64,000 nt of DNA from Shewanella psychromarinicola. Its GTDB lineage: Bacteria; Pseudomonadota; Gammaproteobacteria; Enterobacterales; Shewanellaceae. Within the stretch, counting starts at the first letter, position 1. Every line of letters begins with the position of its first letter. The position numbers and the translations under genes are program-made. Location of the stretch: positions 2,232,001-2,296,000 of the forward strand of contig NZ_CP034073.1 of the NCBI RefSeq assembly GCF_003855155.1, in the 5' to 3' direction. The notes beneath the pieces are model-generated. The model had not been told where the DNA came from, did no database searches, and saw only the letters and a program-made list of their open reading frames with translations. This document shows positions 53,736 through 63,569 of the stretch, piece after piece.

Positions 53736-53831
53736 GATAACAAACGACTCTCAAACAGCCCTTTGCCTTCCTAACGGTGTTGAATCAACTTGCAATAGAC
53801 TCACTATTGACGCGTTAATTCGCCTTGTTAG
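53736..53831. repeat. MITE-like repeat, copy 2 (96 bp)
   Basis: It begins GATAACAA and ends TTGTTAG, and shares CTATTGACGC and the general layout with 51121-51217. It separates folB from folK. Confidence 0.6.
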
Positions 53832-53961
53832 TAAAACAAATGGCAAGTTTGATAGATATAATGACTAAGATTTATCTTTATCATTATATTTTCATCTCTT
53901 ATCCCGAGATCAGGTTATTTAAGTCTTATTTTCTTTTTATTGTTTAGCATTAGGTCAGTCA

Positions 53962-54489
53962 ATGGCACGTATTTACATTAGCTTAGGCACGAATATTTCG
54001 CCTGCGCAACATCTTAGAGCCGGTTTGGTTGATTTACAGAAACATTTTGGCCCGTTACAGTTATCGCGCGTTTTTGAGAGTGAATCGGTAGGATTTAAAG
54101 GCACTAATTTTTTAAATATGGTGGCGGCCGCCGATACCGAGTTATCGATTACAGAGGTTGTGGCAACATTTAAACAAATTGAACAAGATAACGGCCGTAT
54201 TAGAGGCGAGAAAAAATTTAGCCCAAGAAGTCTTGATATTGACTTGTTGCTGTATGACGATGTTATTTGTGAAATCCCCGTTGAATTACCCCGAGGCGAA
54301 ATTTTGTTTAATGCGTTTGTATTATGGCCTTTGGCAGAGTTAGTTCCTAACTTATGTCATCCGGTGACGTTACAAACCTATCAAATACTTTGGCAGCATT
54401 ACGATAAACAGTGTCAGCAATTATGGCCTATCGCATTTGAGTTCCCAGCAGAATTATTAGCGACTAATCCGTTAATAATTACTCGATAA
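53962..54489 (+). CDS. folK: 2-amino-4-hydroxy-6-hydroxymethyldihydropteridine pyrophosphokinase
   Basis: The 175-residue protein has the HPPK motifs YISLGTNISPAQHL, FLNMVAAADT and RSLDIDLLLYDD. It pyrophosphorylates the pterin product of FolB. The C-terminal region with NAFVLWPLAELVPNLCHP is typical. uppP starts 23 bases after the stop. Confidence 0.93.
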   Translation: MARIYISLGTNISPAQHLRAGLVDLQKHFGPLQLSRVFESESVGFKGTNFLNMVAAADTELSITEVVATFKQIEQDNGRIRGEKKFSPRSLDIDLLLYDDVICEIPVELPRGEILFNAFVLWPLAELVPNLCHPVTLQTYQILWQHYDKQCQQLWPIAFEFPAELLATNPLIITR

Positions 54490-54512
54490 GTTAATCTCTA
54501 ACAAGGACAAAT

Positions 54513-55313
54513 ATGGAAACGTTTCAAGTTATTCTGCTGGCATTAATTCAAGGGCTTACAGAGTTTTTGCCGATTTCTAGCTCGGCACATTTAATTTTAC
54601 CATCACAAATTTTAGGTTGGGCAGATCAAGGTTTATCATTTGATGTAGCGGTCAATACAGGCTCTTTATTTGCGGTGATTATTTATTTCCGTTACGAGAT
54701 TATCGCACTGGCTAAGGCATGGTTTACCAGCTTAGCCAGCAAGCAACAAACTCAAGAAAGTAAACTGGCGTGGTGGATAATTTTGGCTACTATCCCCGCT
54801 GTGATTGTGGGATTTACCGCAAAAGAATTTATTGAAACGCATTTTAGAAATACCTTGGTTATCGCGATAACCACCATTTTCTTTGGCTTACTGTTGTGGC
54901 TAGCCGATAGAATGTCAAAAGCCCAGTTAAGTGAATTTCAAATGGGTTGGAAAAAGGCGCTATTAATTGGTATTGCTCAAGCAATGGCATTAATTCCAGG
55001 TACTTCACGTTCTGGTGCCACGATGACGGCAGCACTGATGTTAGGCTTGACGCGTGAAGCGGCTGCTCGATTTTCATTTCTCATGTCTGTACCCGTGAGC
55101 TTTGGGGCAGCGTTATTGGTGACTAAAGACTTAGTCAGTAGTCCAGACCCGATTGATTATCAAGCACTTGGTTTAGGGATTGTCGTATCATTTTTTGCTG
55201 CGTACTTATGTATCCATTTCTTTTTAAAGTTTATTAGCAAAATAGGTATGACACCGTTTGTGTTATATCGTCTTGCTCTTGGTGCAGTGTTGCTTGGATT
55301 GCTCTATATTTAA
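54513..55313 (+). CDS. uppP: Undecaprenyl-diphosphatase
   Basis: The 266-residue membrane protein has the BacA/UppP motifs [20 protein letters not shown] and [33 protein letters not shown]. It recycles undecaprenyl pyrophosphate for cell-wall synthesis. Length is normal. Confidence 0.96.
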   Translation: METFQVILLALIQGLTEFLPISSSAHLILPSQILGWADQGLSFDVAVNTGSLFAVIIYFRYEIIALAKAWFTSLASKQQTQESKLAWWIILATIPAVIVGFTAKEFIETHFRNTLVIAITTIFFGLLLWLADRMSKAQLSEFQMGWKKALLIGIAQAMALIPGTSRSGATMTAALMLGLTREAAARFSFLMSVPVSFGAALLVTKDLVSSPDPIDYQALGLGIVVSFFAAYLCIHFFLKFISKIGMTPFVLYRLALGAVLLGLLYI

Positions 55314-55418
55314 GATAAACACTTAAGCGACGTTTTTTTGCATCGCGGGTAGTCTTACCATACTAGGTATTTCTACCCGTTTTGTTTTACTCTCTTTCAA
55401 TTAACTATCAGTGTAATT

Positions 55419-56261
55419 ATGACTTTATCTTTATTATGTCCAGAGTGTTCGGCTTCACTAAAGCAACATCAAGCTTCATCGGGATTTTATTGTGAGAACA
55501 AACATCATTTTGATAAAAACCCTAAGGGCTACTGGCCACTGCTGAGCAACACTAAGGCCAAAACTAAGCCAAAAGTGGAGTCTCGCCAGCAAATGCGTGG
55601 GCGACATTTTTTATTGGAGTCAGGTTTGTTTGCACCGCTAATTAAACAACTTCAAACTGTGTTATTAGACTTGTGTGCAGCACGTGGCGAAACTCAGCTA
55701 CAGCATATCGATTACCAATGTGCTGATGGTTATTATTTGCGCCAGCTTGTGCCTGAGTTAGCTCAAGCAAATGTATTATGTGAGCACTGGGGTATTACCG
55801 ATGCTGAAAATGCTATCTTTGCAGCCGCTAAAGCTGAAACCCCGGCTAACTTATTATTGTTGGCACTAAAGAAATTACCTTTTGAATCACAATCTATCGA
55901 TATTGTGACGGTACTTGATTCACCCTTGAAGGGTAAAGAGTGCATTCGTATTTTAAAAGATGATGGTCGTATTGTGTTATTGCAGCCAGGCATTCGCCAT
56001 TTATGGCAAATCAAGCAGCAAGTGTATCCTGATTTAGTGGAAAAAACACTGCAGCTTAATTTACCCAATGATGTTGAAATTGATGCGCAACAACAAGTGA
56101 CATTTACGCAGTCGGTGACCGGTGAGCAAGCAATAACATTACTCGACATGTCAGTATTTGGTTGGCGCGCGAATGATCAGCTAAAGCATCAAATTAAATC
56201 GACTGCCATTTCGGATTTAGAGTTTGATTGGCAGATTATAACGCTCAAAAAACGCTTATAA
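55419..56261 (+). CDS. RlmA-like 23S rRNA methyltransferase with degenerate SAM motif
   Basis: The 280-residue protein has the RlmA layout: an N-terminal zinc ribbon (LLCPECSASL and GFYCENKHHFD) followed by a linker with NPKGYWPLL and QQMRGRHFLLESGLF, then a methyltransferase-like domain. The SAM motif I, DIGCGEGYY in E. coli RlmA, is here IDYQCADGYY, lacking the first glycines. The later half still shows a recognisable HLWQIKQQVYP and the FGWRA end. It may bind SAM poorly or have changed function. RlmA methylates G745 of 23S rRNA. Confidence 0.75.
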   Translation: MTLSLLCPECSASLKQHQASSGFYCENKHHFDKNPKGYWPLLSNTKAKTKPKVESRQQMRGRHFLLESGLFAPLIKQLQTVLLDLCAARGETQLQHIDYQCADGYYLRQLVPELAQANVLCEHWGITDAENAIFAAAKAETPANLLLLALKKLPFESQSIDIVTVLDSPLKGKECIRILKDDGRIVLLQPGIRHLWQIKQQVYPDLVEKTLQLNLPNDVEIDAQQQVTFTQSVTGEQAITLLDMSVFGWRANDQLKHQIKSTAISDLEFDWQIITLKKRL

Positions 56262-56301
56262 AAATGGCAAAATAGAGAACAAGCGTGAAAGCTGATGGAA
56301 A

Positions 56302-56487
56302 GCGATGACAAGCGATGAGAGCGATGAGAGCGTTTACAAGCCTAGGGACTAGGGCGCTTCGCTGCTAGATGCTATAAGAGCTAAGAAGGGTTGCGGGTAT
56401 TGTGCGATGACAAGCGATAACGAGCGGTGAGAGCGTTTACAAGCCTAGGGGCTAGAGCGCTTCGCTGCTAGATGCTATAAGAGCTAA
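56302..56487. repeat. 102-bp-period direct repeat, two copies
   Basis: Copies at 56302-56384 and 56404-56487 share GCGATGACAAGCGAT, GTTTACAAGCCTAGGG and GCTTCGCTGCTAGATGCT. They are noncoding. Confidence 0.8.
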
Positions 56488-56630
56488 TGCTAGGATTGAA
56501 CGCTGTGTTAATGGTCAATCCAGATGATATCGGTGAGATTGTTTAAAAAGATTAAATGGTTGAACAATGTATAGATTAAATAGTGAAAAAGCTGGTGTGG
56601 AGAAGCTGTAGGTATTTAGATTTTTCGCTT

Positions 56631-56730
56631 GATACCGCTTGATACCGCTTGATACCGCTTGATACCGCTTGATACCGCTTGATACCGCTTGATACCGCTT
56701 GATACCGCTTGATACCGCTTGATACCGCTT
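56631..56730. repeat. 10-bp tandem array, ten copies
   Basis: GATACCGCTT is repeated ten times without change from 56631 to 56730. A degenerate copy, GATACCACTT, occurs at 56751-56760. There are no spacers, so it is not a CRISPR array. It lies about 160 bases downstream of lpp. Confidence 0.95.
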
Positions 56731-56795
56731 ACTAATTATTACTAGTGCTTGATACCACTTACTATTGCTTTTCTAAGTGGAGCACAAATAATTAA

Positions 56796-56844
56796 GGCTT
56801 GATGTTGAATGACTACTGCAAGTAGTGGTATCAACAATCAAGCC
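56796..56844 (-). terminator. Hairpin downstream of lpp
   Basis: GGCTTGAT pairs with ATCAAGCC and the stem continues imperfectly through GTTGA/TCAAC and ACTACT/AGTAGT. On the minus strand it lies 45 bases after the lpp stop and is followed by TTAATTATT. Confidence 0.65.
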
Positions 56845-56888
56845 CTAATAATCAACCTATTAAATAAGCTAATTTATAATAGCAATTC

Positions 56889-57155
56889 TTACTTTTTGTA
56901 AGAAGAAGCCATGTTGTCTAAACGGTCATTAGCACGTTTAGCTTCGGCTTGTGCGTCCATAGAAGCAGCTTTAGCGCCTTTAACATCGGCAGATAGCATG
57001 CTTTGCTCAGACTTTAAAGAACCAACTTCTGCTGATAGTTGATCAACTTTGTTACCTAGATTTGCTACACTTTCTTCTAAAGCAGTAGTGTTAGCACAAC
57101 CACCTAATAAAGCAGTCATCGCAACACCAGCAATCATCAGTACTTTCTTATTCAT
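56889..57155 (-). CDS. lpp: Major outer-membrane lipoprotein (Lpp family)
   Basis: The 88-residue protein has a signal with lipobox LLGGC (Cys at about residue 20) and a mature heptad-repeat helix (VANLGNKVDQLSAEVGSLKSEQSML...), ending SYKK. In Lpp the C-terminal Lys is linked to peptidoglycan. E. coli Lpp has 78 residues. It is monocistronic. A strong hairpin follows. Confidence 0.9.
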   Translation of the reverse strand: MNKKVLMIAGVAMTALLGGCANTTALEESVANLGNKVDQLSAEVGSLKSEQSMLSADVKGAKAASMDAQAEAKRANDRLDNMASSYKK

Positions 57156-57436
57156 GGGTAAATCCCTTAATATAGGTTGTTAAATAGTGCAACGGCATGT
57201 GCCTTTGCAACGGCGTAATTATGTCACAGATTTTTTTATTTGCTATAGCCAAATAAAATATTGTTCATTTAAAATAGCGAAATAAATGAAAATTGCAAGT
57301 CTACTGGGCAAAAAGCATTATTATTTACTGATTTTATATAAATTTTAGTGATTTATTGCTTATTCCTCGCTAAAAAATGCATTTATCCGCTTTTATTCAT
57401 AAAACGCTAAACAGGCGATCACTAATGAAATGCTAA

Positions 57437-58666
57437 TTACTTAAGGTATTGTATTTTATATGTATTAATCGTTTCTATTCGTTTTAGCTGTAGTTGGTTT
57501 TTAATTTGTGAACCTTGGTAGCCCGCGGTAATAATCGACTGCACATCAACGTTGTTTGCTAACTGATAGCAATGTTGTAAATATTCAGCTTGTGGATAGT
57601 GTACTTGTTCGGATCCGCTGCGTCCTCTCATGTCGCCATGACAACATAATAATAGCTCTGTTAAGCGTTGAGGTTTACGCCAAAAATCACCTTTATCGAA
57701 TATTTTTATGATGGTTTCAGCTCTTAGTTCAAATGCATTATGAACATTTTGGTGCTGATCACTGACTAATAGTGCTAGATCGCGATATTCATTGGGTACC
57801 CGTATTCGTTCACAAAGCTTTTTAATGACGCTTAAGCCTTTTTGGCCGTGACCATAATGTTTCGGCCAATCTTGTTTTGGCGTTAATGCTTTGCCTAAAT
57901 CATGTACCAATGCGGCAAAACGTACGGCTTTATTGTCACTTAACAGGCTAGTTTGCTCGAGAACCATAAGGGTATGGATACCCGTATCTATTTCAGGGTG
58001 CCACTTTTCTGGTTGCGGTACCCCAAACAACGCATCGACTTCTGGAAATAATACCGCCAATGCTTGGCATTGCTTTAACACGTCGAAAAAGACCTGCGGA
58101 CTTTGACTCGCTAATGCCTTGTCACATTCCTGCCATACCCGCTCCGGCGTGAGGTGATTGAGTTCATCGCTGTGGGCAATTTTTGTCATCAGTTGTAAGG
58201 TTTCGTTAGCAATAGTAAACCCTAAATGATGAAATCGAGCCGCGAAACGGGCCACGCGTAATACACGTAATGGGTCTTCGATAAATGCATCTGAAACATG
58301 GCGAAGTACTTTGGCGTTAATATCATCAATGCCATTGTAGGGGTCATATACGTTACCATCACTATCTTGTGCAATGGCATTGATGGTGAGATCGCGGCGC
58401 AGTAAATCTTCGGCGAGGGTGACACCTTTATTCGCATCACAGCTAAAACCTTGATAGCCGTTACCTGTTTTTCGTTCCGTTCTTGCTAATGCATATTCTT
58501 GTTGAGTTTTAGGATGCAAAAAAACCGGAAAGTCTTTACCGACTTGCTGATAGCCTTGTGCCAACATTTCTTCAATACTGCTGCCAACAACCACATAATC
58601 CTTGTCGACAACCGTTTGTTTAAGAAAAGTATCGCGCACTGCCCCGCCTACTAAATAAATCTTCAT
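57437..58666 (-). CDS. cca: Multifunctional CCA-adding/repair enzyme
   Basis: From ATG 58666 the protein has 409 residues starting MKIYLVGGAVRD; the longer frame to 58678 adds only four residues. It has the nucleotidyltransferase motif GGAVRD with DKDYVVVG, the LLRRDLTINAIAQD and RVLRVARFAARF segments, and a C-terminal HD domain (HDLGKALTPK). It adds or repairs the tRNA 3' CCA and has phosphohydrolase activity. It is divergent from exeA. Confidence 0.94.
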   Translation of the reverse strand: MKIYLVGGAVRDTFLKQTVVDKDYVVVGSSIEEMLAQGYQQVGKDFPVFLHPKTQQEYALARTERKTGNGYQGFSCDANKGVTLAEDLLRRDLTINAIAQDSDGNVYDPYNGIDDINAKVLRHVSDAFIEDPLRVLRVARFAARFHHLGFTIANETLQLMTKIAHSDELNHLTPERVWQECDKALASQSPQVFFDVLKQCQALAVLFPEVDALFGVPQPEKWHPEIDTGIHTLMVLEQTSLLSDNKAVRFAALVHDLGKALTPKQDWPKHYGHGQKGLSVIKKLCERIRVPNEYRDLALLVSDQHQNVHNAFELRAETIIKIFDKGDFWRKPQRLTELLLCCHGDMRGRSGSEQVHYPQAEYLQHCYQLANNVDVQSIITAGYQGSQIKNQLQLKRIETINTYKIQYLK

Positions 58667-58796
58667 GGCGTACCACAACGTGTAATAATAAGTAGCTTAA
58701 ATCTTATCAGAGTTAGATTTTTACAGCTAACTTTTGACAAGCTGTTGTACAAGCATTAACGTTAGTCGTCAGTTTCAAATAAGGATTTTTGGTCGA

Positions 58797-60461
58797 ATGT
58801 ATAAAGCCTTTTATGGATTAAACGATAATCCATTCTCTATCGCGCCTAACCCTCATTATATGTTCTTAAGCGATCGTCATCGCGAGGCCTTAGCACACTT
58901 AACTTATGGGCTAGGAGAAACCGGTGGGTTTGTGTTGTTGACGGGGGAAGTCGGTACAGGGAAAACAACCGTTTCACGTTGTTTGTTGCAGCAATTACCT
59001 GAAAATACCGACACCGCTTTTATTCTTAATCCTTCGTTAACAGAGCTCGAGCTTTTAGCTACGCTATGTGATGAACTCGCAATTCAATATGGCGACCACC
59101 CGACCTTAAAACAACTGACTGACTTACTCAGCAAGTACTTATTGGAGAATCATAAAAACGGTCGAAATACGGTATTAATTATTGATGAAGCCCAACATTT
59201 GCGTTCTGAAGTATTAGAGCAGCTGCGCTTGCTGACTAACTTAGAAACCAATACCAAAAAGTTGCTGCAAGTTATTTTAATTGGCCAACCAGAACTGCAG
59301 CAATTATTAAAGCGTCAAGATTTGCGTCAATTAGCCCAGCGTATTACGGCGCGATACCATTTATTACCCTTGGATCATGACGAAGTGGCACTGTATGTGT
59401 TGCATCGTTTAAAAGTGGCTGGTCGACAGGAACCTCTTTTTACCCAAAAAGCGATAAAAGTACTGCACAAGCATACCGGCGGCATACCAAGGTTGATCAA
59501 TTTGTTGAGCGAACGGGCATTAATGGCTGGCTATGGTCAAGCTAAGGTGCCAATCGATCATAAAATGGTCAATCAAGCGGCGGTAGAAGTCTTGGGCCAA
59601 ATCGATACACCCAACAACAAGCGTTGGCCTTTTGTGGTGGCGGTGGCACTAGTATTAGCGTTTGGATTGTCATTATATTTGTTCAATCGCTCGGCGATTG
59701 ATAGTCGTTTTATGCCTAATACCGCTGATGCTGCGCAAACGCAAACGCAAGTTCAAACAAAAACGCAATCATCAGTCACTGCGAGTCTTACTCCTGCAGC
59801 GGTAAATCAAGTCACAGTACAACAACCTTCAGCAATCAATGCGCAGCAACAACTAATGCGCCAAGCTATGGCGCAAAGTACCAGTATCGAAAATGCCTTT
59901 GCTGGTTTATTTGGCTTGTGGAATAAGCAACCTATTATTGGCTTATCTGCTTGTCAGGCGGCGCAGCAGCAGGACTTAGCTTGTTATCAACAGCAGGGGA
60001 ATTGGCACAGTATCATGCGCCTTAATTATCCTGCTGTCGTGTATTTGCAAGATGCACAAACCAATGTGTTTTATGGCGTAATGGTTGAACGTCAAGTGGA
60101 TCAAATTTTATTGCAGCTTGGTGAGCAACAGTTTTGGGTGAGCAAAGATTGGTTCGATCGCCACTTTAGTGGCACGTTTGAAATTTTATGGCAACCTGAT
60201 GCCGTTATTCCACGAGACATCAGCCAGTCTTCGAGCATGGCGCAAGTACAATGGTTAGAAAATAGCTTAGCACGAGTCAATAAACGTCCGGCACGATTGT
60301 TAACTCAATTTGATACTGAGCTTGAGCAGCAGTTGATGCATTTTCAACGTCAACATGGTCTTAAACCCGACGGGATTGCCGGGAATCAAACTTTGGTGCA
60401 GTTAAACTTGTATTTAAGCCAGCAAGGCCCGCGTTTGAGTGCTTCCGTGGAGCGCAGTTAA
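58797..60461 (+). CDS. exeA: ExeA-like ATPase with peptidoglycan-binding domain
   Basis: From ATG 58797 (AAGGA 11 bases upstream) the protein has 554 residues starting MYKAFYGLNDNPFSIAPNP. It has an AAA domain (Walker A GEVGTGKTTVSR, Walker B LIIDEAQHL), one membrane segment (WPFVVAVALVLAFGLSLYLF), and a C-terminal PG_binding_1 repeat (LMHFQRQHGLKPDGIAGNQTLVQL). In Aeromonas ExeA and ExeB remodel peptidoglycan to place the type II secretin ExeD. The next gene overlaps by one base. Confidence 0.9.
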   Translation: MYKAFYGLNDNPFSIAPNPHYMFLSDRHREALAHLTYGLGETGGFVLLTGEVGTGKTTVSRCLLQQLPENTDTAFILNPSLTELELLATLCDELAIQYGDHPTLKQLTDLLSKYLLENHKNGRNTVLIIDEAQHLRSEVLEQLRLLTNLETNTKKLLQVILIGQPELQQLLKRQDLRQLAQRITARYHLLPLDHDEVALYVLHRLKVAGRQEPLFTQKAIKVLHKHTGGIPRLINLLSERALMAGYGQAKVPIDHKMVNQAAVEVLGQIDTPNNKRWPFVVAVALVLAFGLSLYLFNRSAIDSRFMPNTADAAQTQTQVQTKTQSSVTASLTPAAVNQVTVQQPSAINAQQQLMRQAMAQSTSIENAFAGLFGLWNKQPIIGLSACQAAQQQDLACYQQQGNWHSIMRLNYPAVVYLQDAQTNVFYGVMVERQVDQILLQLGEQQFWVSKDWFDRHFSGTFEILWQPDAVIPRDISQSSSMAQVQWLENSLARVNKRPARLLTQFDTELEQQLMHFQRQHGLKPDGIAGNQTLVQLNLYLSQQGPRLSASVERS

Positions 60462-61594
60462 TGTCGATTTTATTGGATGCGATTACCCGCAATAAACAGC
60501 AACAACAAACTAATATTGTTGATGTTGTTTCAACGCCGAGGGCCCATTATCCTTCACAGCCTAAGGTGTCGGCGACCACAAAAAAAATGACAGTGCTGAC
60601 ATTAGCTATTTCGTTGGGGATTGGTGGGGCGTGGAGCGTGAGTCTGTTATTGCAACCTGGGCCATCATCTATACAACTAGCGACATTACCCGTCATTAAC
60701 CCTAATGTTGACCCGCAAGGGAGCCCCACGGATTTGGTGATGCCTGGCAATGGCAACATTGTTCAACCGTCGAGAGATCAGAGCGGTGATGCTCAGGCTC
60801 GTATTGATCAGGTTAGTGCAGATCAAAACCATATTGTTCAAGGCAATGATCAGGTTCGTTTGGCCGGCAAAGTGGCTTTGCCTATCGCACAACCTTATAC
60901 TCCACGCGTCAACCAAACGGCTATGGGTGTCAATACTGATCCAAACTTCTTAGCTCCAAACGCTTTAGCGCCAAACTCCTTAGCATATAACGACACGGGT
61001 TCAAGCAATCAAGCGGTTGACCGTACCAATGTGAATCAGCAGCAAGTGAGTAATCGTGACATTCAAACTGTATCAGCCCAACAAATGCCTGATAGACGAT
61101 ATGAGCGCTCAAATACAGATTTTGCATCAAATCAGAGCCATGCGAACCGAAAAAGCCAAGCTGAAATAGAAGCGTTACGGCTACAAATTAATGCCGCGGC
61201 AAATGAAGTCGACTTTGCCTCAGTCAGCGCACCGAAAGTTGATCAAAGTAATAACTTGCTAGCCGCGTTTAAGACGGCCCTTAAAGACGTTGAATACGAA
61301 CGGTCGGTTAATCAGCCAGTGACGCAGGAAGAACTGGATCCTATTCCTCGGCCTTCAAATCAACAAATTCCCAAATATGGCGATTTGCCTGCGAGTATTC
61401 AATTACAAGTGCCTGAGTTTAATATTAATGCTCATGTGTATTCATCAGAACCCAACAATCGTTGGTTAAATGTTGACGGGGTTGAATTACAGCAGGGTGA
61501 CATGATTAGCAATAAACTGACGATTATTGAGATCCGGCCTAGGGACATAGTGTTAGAAATTAGCGGTGAACAATTTAGAGTGCCGGCAATTTAG
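60461..61594 (+). CDS. exeB: ExeB/GspB type II secretion assembly protein
   Basis: The 377-residue protein has a short cytoplasmic start, one membrane segment (TVLTLAISLGIGGAWSVSLLL), a long low-complexity Gln/Asn-rich linker with heptad-like parts, and a C-terminal GspB domain (IQLQVPEFNINAHVYSSEPNNRWLNVDGVELQQGDMI). ATG 60461 shares its A with the exeA stop, so translation is coupled. It works with ExeA in secretin assembly. The linker is expected to vary between species. Confidence 0.88.
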   Translation: MSILLDAITRNKQQQQTNIVDVVSTPRAHYPSQPKVSATTKKMTVLTLAISLGIGGAWSVSLLLQPGPSSIQLATLPVINPNVDPQGSPTDLVMPGNGNIVQPSRDQSGDAQARIDQVSADQNHIVQGNDQVRLAGKVALPIAQPYTPRVNQTAMGVNTDPNFLAPNALAPNSLAYNDTGSSNQAVDRTNVNQQQVSNRDIQTVSAQQMPDRRYERSNTDFASNQSHANRKSQAEIEALRLQINAAANEVDFASVSAPKVDQSNNLLAAFKTALKDVEYERSVNQPVTQEELDPIPRPSNQQIPKYGDLPASIQLQVPEFNINAHVYSSEPNNRWLNVDGVELQQGDMISNKLTIIEIRPRDIVLEISGEQFRVPAI

Positions 61595-61693
61595 ACGCTG
61601 CTTTTAAGCAGTCTCAACATATCGGTTTCAACATAGCTGTCTCAAAATATGTATATCAACACCTCTATTTTAATTCGTTAATCTCAATAGATA

Positions 61694-61730
61694 AATAACA
61701 CCAAGGCGCTTATCGCGCCTTGGTGTTATT
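61694..61730. terminator. Bidirectional terminator between exeB and nhaD
   Basis: A perfect 16-bp stem (61694-61709 with 61715-61730) has a TTATC loop. It stands between convergent genes, 20 bases from the nhaD stop. Confidence 0.85.
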
Positions 61731-61750
61731 GGTTGCATTAAACCGCAATG

Positions 61751-62998
61751 TTAGCCGTGAATATGATTGGCTAAAAATAAGGTTAATCCATAACCTATGC
61801 AGTAGCAAAATAGTAATGCTGGGACATATTTTAAGTAGCTTACGAATGTCAGTTCTTCTACTTTACTCATGGCGATAATGCCTGAGGCTGAGCCGATGAT
61901 TAATAGCGAACCACCGACGCCGACGGAATAGGTTAATCCTAACCATTGTGCTGTCGTCAGCACGGGATCTGCTTTTAATAATGCTGCCGTTAATGGCACA
62001 TTGTCTAATAGTGCAGAACCAACACCAGTGAAAAAGTTAGAAATACTAGGGTTATACATACCATAGACTTCGGTTAATAAATTAAGGGTGCCAATCTCTT
62101 TAAGCATACCGACGAGTAACAAGATACCTAAGAAGAACAATAGGGTGTCGAATTCAACCTGACGAATATACTCTAATACTTGCACTTCTTCCGTGTTGCT
62201 TTTATTGGTGCGCCCGACTAAGAACATCACTGATAAGCCGAATAAAAAGGTTAATACTGGGGGAATGCCAAACAATACGTTAAGTACCATGGTCAAGACG
62301 ATGGTCGTGAAGAAAATCACCCCGATGACAATATCAACCGTATTGTAATTTTGCTCAATCGGAGTGGTGCTAACATGTCCTTCCGCTTTGAGTGAAAACA
62401 ATATTGCTAGGATCATGACGCTAACACTTGCGGGAATAAACAAGATTAGTAATTCAGAAATATGCACTTTACCCGCAAGGAAAATCATCAAGGTCGTCAC
62501 ATCACCCGTGATTAATGCCACCCCACCGGAGTTGACAGCAAAAATAATTAACACCGCCATGCGGCGACGCATTTGCTTGTCTAAATTAAAGGTTGTCAGT
62601 AACCCCAATGACACCAATGTGGCAGTAACGTTGTCACAAAAAGTCGATAATACTAATGAAAATAATCCTACCTGCATCATCAACATTCTCACTGAGACTT
62701 GCTGCGGAAATATTTTCTGTACCAGTACTTGGATCATGCCTTTAGCATTAAGGTAGGCAACAAAGGTCATTGTTGACATTAAAAACAACCATAATGTGGC
62801 AATTTCTAATAAATTTTCATTGAGATTTTCACCCACGAGTTTACTTTTCTCTGGGCTCCCAGAGGCAATGAACAAGGTGATCCAAGCAATGCAGCCAAGG
62901 AACAGGGTGGTTTTTGCTTTGTTAATATGGGTAACTTCTTCGAACACGATACTGAGTAACGCAAGCACCGCAAGTGAGATAAGAAAGGTATGTAGCAT
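61751..62998 (-). CDS. nhaD: Na+/H+ antiporter NhaD
   Basis: The 415-residue membrane protein has about 11 segments and NhaD-type motifs such as FCDNVTATLVSLGLL, NSGGVALITGDVTTLMI and LDNVPLTAALL. It belongs to the ion transporter superfamily of NhaD/ArsB type and would export Na+ in exchange for protons. This fits a marine organism. Confidence 0.92.
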   Translation of the reverse strand: MLHTFLISLAVLALLSIVFEEVTHINKAKTTLFLGCIAWITLFIASGSPEKSKLVGENLNENLLEIATLWLFLMSTMTFVAYLNAKGMIQVLVQKIFPQQVSVRMLMMQVGLFSLVLSTFCDNVTATLVSLGLLTTFNLDKQMRRRMAVLIIFAVNSGGVALITGDVTTLMIFLAGKVHISELLILFIPASVSVMILAILFSLKAEGHVSTTPIEQNYNTVDIVIGVIFFTTIVLTMVLNVLFGIPPVLTFLFGLSVMFLVGRTNKSNTEEVQVLEYIRQVEFDTLLFFLGILLLVGMLKEIGTLNLLTEVYGMYNPSISNFFTGVGSALLDNVPLTAALLKADPVLTTAQWLGLTYSVGVGGSLLIIGSASGIIAMSKVEELTFVSYLKYVPALLFCYCIGYGLTLFLANHIHG

Positions 62999-63501
62999 GA
63001 CTGCAATTCCAACTTTGTGTTGTAGGTAATCAACATCATTACCCTGAATTTTTGCTAACCTAATTCAGTCCCTAATTTTAAGGTTAAATTAAGCTTTTGT
63101 TTGGCGGGCCGATCACATCACATAACGAGCGATTTCGCAACTTAGATCACATTTATTTTGCGGGTAATAGACCAAAGTAGCGCATTGAAAAATGGATATA
63201 TTTGCGCTTTAACGCCCAATTGGGCCATTTACTATTGTTCTGATAGTGAGCATGAGCCAACGTTTGGTTATTGTGATGGATGTAGGGTAAGTCATCTGTC
63301 GATAAACGAGTTGTTTATTTGGTTAATCAAAGACCCTCTTTAATTATTAATGAGTCACTAATAAGGCGTCATTAATGGGTCATTTTAACTATGGGAGGTA
63401 GATTACGAACACTATGCTTGTTTGTTTATTTATGAGTGTATTTAACACAGCACAAGCATATGACTAAGAGGTGAGAGATTAATGCGGACGTTGAAGCAAA
63501 T
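62999..63501. other. Intergenic region upstream of nhaD
   Basis: This 500-base gap has no convincing gene. A 61-codon frame at 63158-63343 has several Cys codons but no ribosome site and an unusual composition, so it was not accepted. The nhaD promoter should lie near its left end. Confidence 0.5.
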
Positions 63502-63539
63502 AAAAAGGGATAAACAGCTTAGCTGCTTATCCCTTTTTT
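63502..63539. terminator. Terminator downstream of hemL
   Basis: The long palindrome AAAAAGGGATAA/TTATCCCTTTTT with an inner CAGC/GCTG stem could end transcription from either side. It lies 30 bases after the hemL stop. Confidence 0.88.
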
Positions 63540-63569
63540 ATCACGGCTTGTTAGCGGTGATAGATAGAC

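Noticed and set aside
56631..56730. Possible CRISPR array
   Set aside because: Units are 10 bases and directly adjacent with no spacers, and there are no cas genes in the window.
63158..63343. Cys-containing 61-codon frame
   Set aside because: No ribosome site, no recognisable motif, and atypical composition in a promoter region.
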